The translations under genes were made by a program, and so were the position numbers. Source: Pacificimonas sp963710205 (GTDB taxonomy: Bacteria; Pseudomonadota; Alphaproteobacteria; Sphingomonadales; Sphingomonadaceae). From it: a stretch of 64,000 nucleotides of DNA. This document shows, one piece after another, positions 1 to 7,256 of the stretch; position 1 is the stretch's first letter, and the number at the start of each line of letters is the position of its first letter. The stretch is taken from the NCBI GenBank assembly GCA_963710205.1, contig CAVPZG010000005.1, forward strand, positions 248,001-312,000. The letters run 5' to 3'. The notes beneath the pieces are model-generated. The model was given only the letters and a program-made list of their open reading frames with translations, ran no database searches and was not told where the DNA came from.

Positions 1-1
1 C

Positions 2-757
2 GCCTGTCTGCACATCGCCGAACGGCTGGCGGACATCGCGGACCGGCACCGGATTCTGGTGATTTTCAAGGCCAGTTTCGACAAGGCCAACCGCACGGCG
101 CACAGCTCCTATCGCGGCCCCGGACTGGACGACGGCCTTGCGATCCTGGACCGGGTCCGGAGCGCGACGGGCCTTCCCATTCTGACCGACGTTCATGAAG
201 CCGCGCAGGTCCCCGTCGCCGCCGAGATCGTCGATGTCCTGCAAATTCCCGCCTTCCTGTCGCGCCAGACCGACCTGGTCGCCGCCGCCGCCGCGTCCGG
301 CAGGCCGGTCAATATCAAGAAGGCGCAGTTCATGGCGCCCGCCGACACCATCCCGCTTGTGGAAAAGGCGCGCGCCGCGGGCGGCGCGGACGTGCCCATC
401 ATGCTGTGCGAACGCGGCTCCGCCTTTGGCTACAACAATCTTGTCGTCGACATGACCGGCATTGCGAAAATGCGGGAGACGGGATGCCCCATCGTCTTTG
501 ATGCGACGCACAGCGCGCAGCTGCCGGGCGGGCAGGGCAGCAGCAGCGGCGGCGACCGGAACGCCGTTCCGGTGCTTGCCCGCGCCGCCGTGGCCGTGGG
601 CATCAGCGGGCTGTTCATGGAAACCCATCCCGACCCTGATAGCGCGCTCTCCGACGGTCCGAACAGCTGGCCGCTGGACCGGCTGGACGGGCTTCTGGAA
701 CGTCTGATCGACCTCGACCGCAGCATCAAATCCCGGCCGTTCGAGGAACGTCTTTAG
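2..757 (+). CDS. kdsA: 3-deoxy-8-phosphooctulonate synthase (KdsA), 5' end cut by window
   Basis: KdsA condenses phosphoenolpyruvate with arabinose 5-phosphate to give Kdo 8-phosphate, in the cytoplasm. The frame is open from base 2, so about 28 N-terminal residues lie outside the window; the GTG at 59 is internal. Family motifs are clear: FKASFDKANR near residue 22 of the visible part, then TDVHE, QIPAFLSRQTDL, FGYNNLVVDM, SSSGGDR and ETHPDPDSALSDGP. The stop overlaps the convergent ABC ATPase gene by 3 bases. The neighbours are capsule export genes, so the Kdo may serve a capsule linker rather than, or besides, lipid A core. That role is inference; the enzyme call is firm. Confidence 0.95.
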   Translation, partial: ACLHIAERLADIADRHRILVIFKASFDKANRTAHSSYRGPGLDDGLAILDRVRSATGLPILTDVHEAAQVPVAAEIVDVLQIPAFLSRQTDLVAAAAASGRPVNIKKAQFMAPADTIPLVEKARAAGGADVPIMLCERGSAFGYNNLVVDMTGIAKMRETGCPIVFDATHSAQLPGGQGSSSGGDRNAVPVLARAAVAVGISGLFMETHPDPDSALSDGPNSWPLDRLDGLLERLIDLDRSIKSRPFEERL

Positions 758-1410
758 GCGGCCTGCAATTGCAGATGCCGCTCAATGGCGTCGTCGACAC
801 TGTCGAACATCGTCAGCCTGCCATTTTCGATGACTGCCCCGGTCCGGCAATAGGTCCGAAGCGTTGCCGGATCGTGGCTGACCATGATCAGCGTCCGGTT
901 TTCCGCCCGTTCCGTGAGCGCCGCATGACTGCGCTCCCGAAAGCGCGCGTCCCCCGCCGCCGTGATCTCGTCCACCAGATAGCAGTCGAAGTCGATGGCG
1001 AGGCTGATGCCAAAGGCGAGCCGCGCCGTCATGCCCGCCGAATAGGTCCGTACCGGTTGCCGCAGGAAATCCCCGAGCTCCGCGAAGTCCTCGACAAAAC
1101 GGATGAGCGATACCGGATCGCGGCCATAGATGCGCGCCACGAAGCGCGCATTGTCCGCGCCCGTCAGGCTGGACTGGAAGCACGAGCCGTAGCCGAGCGG
1201 CCAGCTGACCGTCATGCCGCGCGAAATCCGCCCTGCCGTCGGCTGCTCGACACCGCCGATCAGCCGCATGAGGGTTGATTTTCCCGCGCCGTTCGCACCG
1301 CAGATGCCGATGGCGTCGCCCGGCGCGACGACCATATCCACATCTGACAGCACGGGCTTCGTAAAGCCTTTCAGCCGATAGCTTTTGGAGACCTTGTCTA
1401 GGCGAATCAT
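754..1410 (-). CDS. Capsule polysaccharide ABC transporter ATP-binding protein (KpsT/CtrD-like)
   Basis: This is the nucleotide-binding subunit of a polysaccharide exporter at the inner membrane. The 218 residues match the short KpsT/CtrD type. Walker A is GANGAGKST near residue 40, the signature is YSAGMTARL near 122, Walker B is CYLVDE near 142, and the switch histidine lies in MVSHD. No permease (KpsM-like) gene is in the window, so the partner must lie elsewhere. The start codon is only 23 bases from the start of the divergent export lipoprotein, which suggests a shared control region that reaches into both genes. Assignment to capsule rather than another ABC-dependent glycan rests on the kdsA and export-protein neighbours. 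Confidence 0.85.
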   Translation of the reverse strand: MIRLDKVSKSYRLKGFTKPVLSDVDMVVAPGDAIGICGANGAGKSTLMRLIGGVEQPTAGRISRGMTVSWPLGYGSCFQSSLTGADNARFVARIYGRDPVSLIRFVEDFAELGDFLRQPVRTYSAGMTARLAFGISLAIDFDCYLVDEITAAGDARFRERSHAALTERAENRTLIMVSHDPATLRTYCRTGAVIENGRLTMFDSVDDAIERHLQLQAA

Positions 1411-1433
1411 GGGGCCCAGCCTATGCGCGGGTC

Positions 1434-2543
1434 ATGGCGAACACCATCATTTCACGCCTTCCCATCCTGTTTTCAGGTGCGCTTGTGCTTTCTGCCTGCG
1501 CGTCGCTGCCCACGAGCGGGCCGACGGCCAGCCAGGTGCTGGACGAGGAGCGGGATGCCGCGGCCGCCATCGGCTACCGCTATGTCGATGTGGCGGCGGG
1601 CACGATACCGCCGCCGCCAGAGGGTCAGTCCGGCCGCCTGTCGGCTTTGCCCGCCGCCGGGCCCGTCAATGGCAGCATCGGCCCCGGCGACATGCTGGAC
1701 ATCACGCTCTACGAGGTCGGCAGCGCCCTGTTTTCAGGACCGCCCGCTGTCGGCGGCAGTGCCTTCGATCCGTCTGCCCGGTCACGTGTTCTTTCCGGTA
1801 TCGAAGTCCAGCCGACCGGTGACATCGACCTGCCCTTCGCTGGCAGGGTCAATGTCGCGGGCCTGAGCCGCGCCGAGGCCGCCGCCCGCATCGAGCGCGC
1901 CTATCGCGGCCTTAGCCAGCAGCCACAGGCGCAGGTCGCCGTCACGCGCGACCTCAACAACATGGTGGTGTTTTCCGGCGCCATTGGCCGCCAGGGCCGC
2001 TTTTCCCTTTCGCCAAAGCCGGAAACGCTCAGCGAAGCCATCGCGCTTTCCGGCGGACCAAGCGCGCCCCCGCAGGACATCCAGCTGCGGGTCTCTCGCG
2101 GCGGCGAGAGCATCGAACTGCCGCTTGCCGCCCTCATCAGCGGTAGCGATGACGATATCGCGCTCCAGCCCGGCGACCGTATCGAACTCATCCCCTCGCG
2201 CCGTTCCGTCACTGCCTTTGGCGCCATGAACAGCGTCCGCGAAATCCCCTTTGAAACGCGGCGTCTGACCCTTGCGGAGGCGATCGCGCGCGCGGGCGGT
2301 CCTGCGGAAAATCTCGCCGACCCCAGTGCCGTTTTCGTGTTTCGCGATACGCCGGATCAGCCGACCATTTACCGTGTCGATCTGCTGCGTCCGTCCGGAT
2401 ATTTCCTCGCCCAGCGATTCCAGATGCAGGACAAGGATCTGATCTATGTCGCCAACAGTGCCGCGAACCAGCCCACCAAGCTTGTCGACATCGTGAACCG
2501 GCTGTTCACGCCGGTATTCACCGTGCGCGAAATTACCCGCTGA
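1434..2543 (+). CDS. Polysaccharide export lipoprotein (Wza/KpsD family)
   Basis: This is a predicted outer-membrane polysaccharide export protein of 369 residues. It starts with a lipoprotein signal ending in the lipobox LSAC, lipidated cysteine about residue 22. A polysaccharide export domain follows (GSIGPGDMLDITLYEVG near residue 80, then the DIDLPFAGRVNVAGLSRAEA stretch), and then SLBB-type repeats, each with an ALSGG or ARAGG core. It is divergent from the ABC ATPase gene with 23 bases between starts and overlaps the convergent phhA by 11 bases. Together with kdsA and the ATPase it looks like part of an ABC-dependent capsule locus. The exact glycan is unknown. Confidence 0.85.
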   Translation: MANTIISRLPILFSGALVLSACASLPTSGPTASQVLDEERDAAAAIGYRYVDVAAGTIPPPPEGQSGRLSALPAAGPVNGSIGPGDMLDITLYEVGSALFSGPPAVGGSAFDPSARSRVLSGIEVQPTGDIDLPFAGRVNVAGLSRAEAAARIERAYRGLSQQPQAQVAVTRDLNNMVVFSGAIGRQGRFSLSPKPETLSEAIALSGGPSAPPQDIQLRVSRGGESIELPLAALISGSDDDIALQPGDRIELIPSRRSVTAFGAMNSVREIPFETRRLTLAEAIARAGGPAENLADPSAVFVFRDTPDQPTIYRVDLLRPSGYFLAQRFQMQDKDLIYVANSAANQPTKLVDIVNRLFTPVFTVREITR

Positions 2544-3405
2544 CGCTCTTGCCCTCCGCATAGCTTTGCGTGCCGCGCGTGAGGACTTCGTCGTCGGGGA
2601 GGATCGTCGTCACCGGCAGGTCGTCCAGCGCCTCCAGTTCCCTGTAAAGCGGCGCGAAGTCCGTTTCCTGCGTTTCCTTCAGCAGCCCCTCGAAATCGTC
2701 GATAACGAAATAGGTCTGCTGATAGTCGTCGATGCGATATTCCGTCCGCATCGTTCGCTTCAGGTCAAAGCCAATGCGGTTGGGGCTGTCCGAATCGAGC
2801 GCGAACCGGCTTTCGCCGTGGCTGGATACAATTCCAGCGCCATAGATGCGCAGGTCGCCATCCTCCCGGATCAGGCCGAATTCGACTGTGTACCAGTAAA
2901 GGCGAGCAAGCTTGTGGATTGCGCCGAACTGGAGGCTTCTGAGGCCGCCCTCGCCATATGCCTGCATGTAATCCGCAAACACCGGGTCGGCGAGCAGCGG
3001 CACATGACCGAACACGTCGTGAAACACATCGGGTTCCTGCAAATAGTCGAGCTGGTCCGCGCGGCGGATGAAATTGCCCGCGGGGAAGCGGCGGTTGGCC
3101 AGATGGTCGAAAAACACGTCGTCCGGAACCAGTCCCGGAACGGCCACGACCGACCAGCCCGTCGCCTTCCCCAGCTTGTCGGACAGTTCCTCGAAATTGG
3201 GAATACCGGGGCGCGAGAGGTGGAGGACGTCGAGCCCGTCCAGAAACGGCTTTGCCGCCCGTCCCGGCAATTGTTTCGACTGACGTGCGAAGAGCGTGTC
3301 CCAGACGCCGTGCTCCTCAGCTGTGAATCGCTCCCAGTCCTGCGGAACAGTCCAGTCGGCGGCGGCGTCTTCGGGGCGGGTAAGGGTGGGGGATCCTGTT
3401 GCCAT
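2533..3405 (-). CDS. phhA: Phenylalanine 4-monooxygenase
   Basis: PhhA hydroxylates phenylalanine to tyrosine using O2, iron and a tetrahydropterin. The 290-residue length fits the bacterial monofunctional type, which lacks the regulatory ACT domain of animal enzymes. The iron ligands are visible: two histidines in VFHDVFGHVPLL near residue 130 and the glutamate in YWYTVEFGLI near residue 170. The chorismate mutase gene lies just upstream on the same strand, 53 bases away, so both may belong to aromatic amino acid metabolism. The pterin cofactor could come from the folB/folM-like pair at about 9.2-10.3 kb. The 3' end overlaps the convergent export lipoprotein gene by 11 bases. Confidence 0.95.
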   Translation of the reverse strand: MATGSPTLTRPEDAAADWTVPQDWERFTAEEHGVWDTLFARQSKQLPGRAAKPFLDGLDVLHLSRPGIPNFEELSDKLGKATGWSVVAVPGLVPDDVFFDHLANRRFPAGNFIRRADQLDYLQEPDVFHDVFGHVPLLADPVFADYMQAYGEGGLRSLQFGAIHKLARLYWYTVEFGLIREDGDLRIYGAGIVSSHGESRFALDSDSPNRIGFDLKRTMRTEYRIDDYQQTYFVIDDFEGLLKETQETDFAPLYRELEALDDLPVTTILPDDEVLTRGTQSYAEGKSVSG

Positions 3406-3458
3406 GCGCCCTAACTAGCAGGGATCGGAGATGGTTTCGAGTGCAACGAAAAATATTC

Positions 3459-3758
3459 TCATCCCCGCGCCTGTTCATGGTGGCGGATCACTTCCGCAAC
3501 GATGAAGCGCAGGAATTTCTCTGAAAACTCCGGGTCCAGATTGGCGCTCTCCGCAAGCGCGCGCAACCGCGCGATCTGCGCTTCCTCACGCGACGGGTCG
3601 GCAGGCGGCAGTCCCTCCGCCGCCTTGTACTGGCCAACGGCCTTTGTGATGCGGAACCGTTCCGCGAGCATATGGACCAGCGCCGCATCGATATTGTCGA
3701 TGCTGGAGCGGAATTGCGACAGGCGGGCGGATTGCTCTGGAGTCATGGCGTCGGACAT
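3459..3758 (-). CDS. Chorismate mutase (AroQ class)
   Basis: A 99-residue monofunctional chorismate mutase, which converts chorismate to prephenate for phenylalanine and tyrosine synthesis. It is an all-helical AroQ-type domain: the first helix carries FRSSIDNIDAALVHMLAER, followed by ITKAVGQYKA, and the C-terminal helix carries IVAEVIRHHE. The arginine and lysine positions typical of the AroQ active site are present in helices 1 and 2. It may be co-transcribed with phhA, which follows it on the minus strand. The start is the ATG at 3758; a second ATG five codons in is possible. Confidence 0.88.
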   Translation of the reverse strand: MSDAMTPEQSARLSQFRSSIDNIDAALVHMLAERFRITKAVGQYKAAEGLPPADPSREEAQIARLRALAESANLDPEFSEKFLRFIVAEVIRHHEQARG

Positions 3759-3850
3759 ATCCTCTCATTTGCGGCCAAATGTGACAGTGACAAGCCCCCG
3801 CGCGCACGGCAGACGGACGCAAAGCGCATAGAAAGCGAGTGTCCGTACCG

Positions 3851-4867
3851 ATGACCGCCACCATCCATCAGATGCCAAATGCGGAAAAACCGCCGTCCAT
3901 CGAGCCGATGATGCAACTGGTCGCGCCGGAAATGAACGGCGTCAACGAAATCATCCTGACGCGGATGCAGTCCGATGTTTCCGTCATTCCCGCGCTGGCC
4001 GGGCATCTGATCTCAGGCGGCGGCAAGCGGCTGCGGCCGATGCTGACGCTCGCCAGTGCCCGCCTGGTGGGTTATGAGGGCGCGCGCCATCACAAGCTGG
4101 CCGCCGCCGTCGAGTTCATCCACACCGCAACGCTTCTGCATGACGATGTCGTCGATGGATCCGGACAGCGGCGCGGGAAAAAGGCAGCGAACCTGATCTG
4201 GGGCAACGAGGCGACGGTCCTTGTCGGGGATTTTCTGTTCAGCCGCGCCTTTGAACTGATGGTCGAGGATGGCAGCCTGCGCGTTCTCAAGATCCTCTCC
4301 GCCGCCAGTGCCGTCATCGCGCAGGGCGAGGTCGACCAGCTGCAGACGCAGCGCCGCATCGACACGACGGAGGACCGATATCTGGGCGTGATCACGGCCA
4401 AGACTGCGGTCCTGTTCGCGGCTGCCTGCCAGATCGCCGGGGTGGTCGCGGAATCGCCCGAAAGTGCCATCGAGTCGCTGGAAAGCTATGGCCGCAACCT
4501 CGGCATCGCCTTTCAGCTGGTCGACGACGCCATCGACTATGGCGGCGACGCGGACACGATGGGCAAGGACGCGGGCGACGATTTCCGCGAGGGAAAACTG
4601 ACCCTTCCCGTCATCCTTGCCTACAAGCGCGGCAATGCTGATGCGCGCGCCTTTTGGAAGAACGCCATCGAGAATGGCAGGACGTCGGAAGCCGATTTTA
4701 CGGAAGCCTGCCAGCGCATGGCGGATATTGGCGCGATCGACGACACGCTGGAGCGGGCGCGGCATTACGGCCGGCTGGCGCTGGACGCCATTGCCGACTT
4801 TCCCGGAGGCGCCGCGAAGGATGCGCTGTCGGAGACGGTACGCTTTGCCATTGCGCGGGCCTATTGA
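3851..4867 (+). CDS. Polyprenyl diphosphate synthase (IspB type, for ubiquinone side chain)
   Basis: A trans-prenyl diphosphate synthase that elongates farnesyl diphosphate with isopentenyl diphosphate, most likely to the octa- or decaprenyl chain of ubiquinone. The sequence shows GGGKRLRPML near residue 55, the first aspartate-rich motif in LLHDDVVD near residue 97, GDFLFSRAFE, and the second aspartate-rich motif in QLVDDAIDY near residue 220. The residue pattern is IspB-like rather than IspA-like. I chose the ATG at 3851; an in-frame GTG at 3839 is an alternative. Chain length cannot be read with certainty from the sequence. Confidence 0.9.
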   Translation: MTATIHQMPNAEKPPSIEPMMQLVAPEMNGVNEIILTRMQSDVSVIPALAGHLISGGGKRLRPMLTLASARLVGYEGARHHKLAAAVEFIHTATLLHDDVVDGSGQRRGKKAANLIWGNEATVLVGDFLFSRAFELMVEDGSLRVLKILSAASAVIAQGEVDQLQTQRRIDTTEDRYLGVITAKTAVLFAAACQIAGVVAESPESAIESLESYGRNLGIAFQLVDDAIDYGGDADTMGKDAGDDFREGKLTLPVILAYKRGNADARAFWKNAIENGRTSEADFTEACQRMADIGAIDDTLERARHYGRLALDAIADFPGGAAKDALSETVRFAIARAY

Positions 4868-4899
4868 CCTGTACGCCGTTCGGGGGCACTTCGCGCACC

Positions 4900-5178
4900 A
4901 TGACCGCCCGAATCTACCAGCGCGCCATGAGCGCCATGCAGTCCGGCAAGGCCCGCGCCGACGAGTGGGTCCTGGAATATGCGCCGGCGTCCCGCCAGGA
5001 CCACGATCCGCTGACCGGCTGGGTTGGCTCAAGCGACACGAAGCGCCAGCTGCGCCTGCGTTTCGATAGCCAGGATGAGGCGGTTGCCTATGCGACGCGA
5101 AAAGGCCTTGATTACAATGTCGAGACTCCCCGCGTTCATCGGCTGAAACTACAGGCCTATTCCGATAATTTTCGTTAG
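4900..5178 (+). CDS. NADH dehydrogenase (complex I) accessory subunit, NDUFS4-like
   Basis: A 92-residue protein of the ETC complex I subunit conserved-region family, the bacterial relative of mitochondrial NDUFS4 (18 kDa, AQDQ). It resembles that family in the run WVLEYAP, DPLTGWVGS, LRLRFDSQDEAVAYATRKGLDYNV. Such accessory subunits are restricted to alphaproteobacteria and mitochondria. It would act at the peripheral arm of complex I on the cytoplasmic side. The start ATG at 4900 follows the synthase stop by 32 bases, so co-transcription is possible. It lies far from any nuo operon in this window. Confidence 0.85.
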   Translation: MTARIYQRAMSAMQSGKARADEWVLEYAPASRQDHDPLTGWVGSSDTKRQLRLRFDSQDEAVAYATRKGLDYNVETPRVHRLKLQAYSDNFR

Positions 5179-5231
5179 TCGGCGGACCCCTGCCGGAGAG
5201 ATTGACTAGGGTGCGGATTCCGCGCCCATCT

Positions 5232-5269
5232 CCTATCCTCATCCCGCCGTGCGCAGGAATGAGGATAGG
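5232..5269 (+). promoter_or_regulatory. Perfect inverted repeat in leader of the acyl-CoA ligase gene
   Basis: An 11-base left arm (CCTATCCTCAT, 5232-5242) is perfectly complementary to the right arm (ATGAGGATAGG, 5259-5269), with a 16-base spacer. The right arm contains the only purine-rich ribosome-binding candidate for the ATG at 5281. It could be a repressor operator or an RNA stem that hides the ribosome binding site. Confidence 0.55.
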
Positions 5270-5280
5270 GATAGCGTCCA

Positions 5281-6822
5281 ATGCATAAACTCAGCGCGAC
5301 CGAACAACTGGAACAATCCTTCGGCTTCATGCCCGACCTGGTTCGCGACCATGCGAAGCGCCAGCCCGGCAAGATCGCTGTTCAGATGGACGACCGCGCG
5401 CTGACCTGGGCCGCTTTCGACGCCATGGTTGACCGCGCGGCGGCCGCGCTGCAGCGAGACGGTGTCAAAGTCGGCGAGAATGTGTCCATCTGCGCCGGAA
5501 CCAGCGTGGATTACGCCATTCTTTATATCGGCACGTTGAGGGCGGGGGCTGCCGTCGCGCCCATCGCGCCCAGCGTCACGGGCGAACAGATGGCCGCGAT
5601 GATCGCCGATTCCGGGGCGCGCCATGCCTTTCTGGATGCCGCCACGCGTGAAACGCTTGGCGATCACGCAGATCGCCTCAGCGCGCAGATCATCGCCCTG
5701 GACGATAGCGATATCGGCCAGCACTGGACCGGTTGGCTAGCGTCGGAAGGTAGCGCCCCCAGCGCCGTCACCATTGAGCCTGACGGGCCGTTCAACGTCA
5801 TCTATTCGTCCGGCACGACCGGCGTGCCCAAGGGTATCGTTCATTCCAACCTGATGCGCTGGCGGCAGATCGCGGGGACGGGCAAGGTCGGCTACGATCA
5901 GGCCGTCATCATCAATTCGACGCCGCTCTACTCGAATACAACGCTCGTGACCTTTCTGCCAACGCTTGCCTGGGGCGGAACAGTCGTTCTGATGAAGAAA
6001 TTCGACGCACGCGGATTCCTGGAACTGGCGGAACGGGTGAAGGCCACGCACGCCATGCTGGTCCCGGTCCAGTATAGCCGCATCATGGCCGATCCGGAGT
6101 TCGACCGCTTCGACTTAAGCGCCTTTCGGTACAAGACCTGTACCAGCGCGCCGTTTTCGGCCGCGCTCAAGCGCGATGTGCTCGACCGTTGGCCGGGCAA
6201 GCTGGTGGAATATTACGGCCTGACCGAAGGCGGCTGTTCCTTCGCGCTTGTCGCCGATGAATATCCCGACAAGCTGCATACCGTCGGCCGTCCATTGCCG
6301 GGCCATGAGGCAAAGCTGATCGACGAGGAGGGCAGGGAAGCCGCGCCCGGAGAAGCGGGCGAAATCGTCGGGCGTTCCGGCACCATGATGAACGGCTATC
6401 TGAACCGCGACGACAAGACGTCGGAGATGCTGTGGCATGATGAAAATGGCGATGTCTGGTTCCGCCAGGGCGACATCGGCCGCTTTGACGAGGACGGGTT
6501 CCTGATCCTGACCGACCGGAAGAAGGACATGATCATATCCGGCGGTTTCAACATCTTTCCGTCCGATATCGAGGCGGTATCCAAAACCTGTCCAGGCGTC
6601 GAGGACGTGTCGGTGGTGGGCGTTCCGTCCGAACAATGGGGCGAAACGCCCGTCGCCTTCGCTGTCGGTTCCGCCACCCCGGAGGAAATCAAATCCTGGA
6701 CGAACGCGCGCGTCGGAAAGACACAGCGCCTGTCCGATGTGGTCATGGTGGACGAACTGCCACGCAGCGCCATAGGCAAGGTGCTGAAGCGGGAGCTGAG
6801 GGACCGCTATCCGGCTAGCTGA
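5281..6822 (+). CDS. Class I adenylate-forming acyl-CoA ligase
   Basis: A 513-residue AMP-dependent synthetase/ligase that would activate a carboxylic acid as an acyl-adenylate and then a CoA thioester. Core motifs are complete: IYSSGTTGVPKGIVHS near residue 175, YGLTEGG near 315, the hinge region RQGDIGRFDEDG and DRKKDMIISGGFNIFP near 410-430, and the catalytic lysine in AIGKVLKREL near the C terminus. The substrate is not evident; family relatives act on medium-chain fatty, aromatic or cyclohexane acids. The leader holds a perfect inverted repeat that covers the ribosome binding site. The 3' end overlaps the convergent MAPEG gene by 8 bases. Confidence 0.87.
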   Translation: MHKLSATEQLEQSFGFMPDLVRDHAKRQPGKIAVQMDDRALTWAAFDAMVDRAAAALQRDGVKVGENVSICAGTSVDYAILYIGTLRAGAAVAPIAPSVTGEQMAAMIADSGARHAFLDAATRETLGDHADRLSAQIIALDDSDIGQHWTGWLASEGSAPSAVTIEPDGPFNVIYSSGTTGVPKGIVHSNLMRWRQIAGTGKVGYDQAVIINSTPLYSNTTLVTFLPTLAWGGTVVLMKKFDARGFLELAERVKATHAMLVPVQYSRIMADPEFDRFDLSAFRYKTCTSAPFSAALKRDVLDRWPGKLVEYYGLTEGGCSFALVADEYPDKLHTVGRPLPGHEAKLIDEEGREAAPGEAGEIVGRSGTMMNGYLNRDDKTSEMLWHDENGDVWFRQGDIGRFDEDGFLILTDRKKDMIISGGFNIFPSDIEAVSKTCPGVEDVSVVGVPSEQWGETPVAFAVGSATPEEIKSWTNARVGKTQRLSDVVMVDELPRSAIGKVLKRELRDRYPAS

Positions 6823-7216
6823 GCAGCTGCCAGATGATGCCGCCAATGCAGGCAATCAGCACGCCAAGCGACGAAAATGTCGCGATCATGAATCCGGGAG
6901 CACGTTTCTCGGACTGCTTCACATATCCCGTCTGATACATATAGCGCCCGACAGCGAAAATCACCGCATAGAGACCGCCAAAGACGTCACCGAACAGCAT
7001 TGCGAAGATCAGGACCAGCGGCAGGAACATGACCAGCCCCTCCACCATGTTCTGATGCGCCCGATATGCCCTTTCGAATTCCGGATCGCCCGTCACGGCA
7101 GGCGCCTTCACCCCATGCTTGCCACGCATTCTGCCAACGGCCACGATTGCAAGTGCGTAAACGATCAAGACCAGGCAGACGCCCAGTGCGGTCAGTGGAT
7201 AGGTGATGCTGAACAT
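6815..7216 (-). CDS. MAPEG family membrane protein
   Basis: A 133-residue integral membrane protein of the MAPEG (membrane-associated eicosanoid and glutathione metabolism) family. Four hydrophobic segments are visible, at about residues 6-28, 58-80, 83-100 and 112-131. The family motif is present as FERAYRAHQNMVEGLVMFLP near residue 50, with the ERAxxNxxE-type core. Bacterial members are often glutathione-dependent transferases or peroxidases, but no substrate can be assigned here. It is tail-to-tail with the acyl-CoA ligase gene and lies 40 bases upstream of the end of uvrC-directed transcription on the same strand. Confidence 0.8.
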   Translation of the reverse strand: MFSITYPLTALGVCLVLIVYALAIVAVGRMRGKHGVKAPAVTGDPEFERAYRAHQNMVEGLVMFLPLVLIFAMLFGDVFGGLYAVIFAVGRYMYQTGYVKQSEKRAPGFMIATFSSLGVLIACIGGIIWQLLS

Positions 7217-7256
7217 AAGTCGCCCTGTTCTTTGAGTCTGGCTCAGACCTTAAGGG

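Noticed and set aside
4013..5281. 422-residue open frame on the minus strand across the prenyl synthase gene
   Set aside because: It is a shadow of a high-GC gene; it has no motif or ribosome binding site, and the opposite strand encodes an obvious enzyme.
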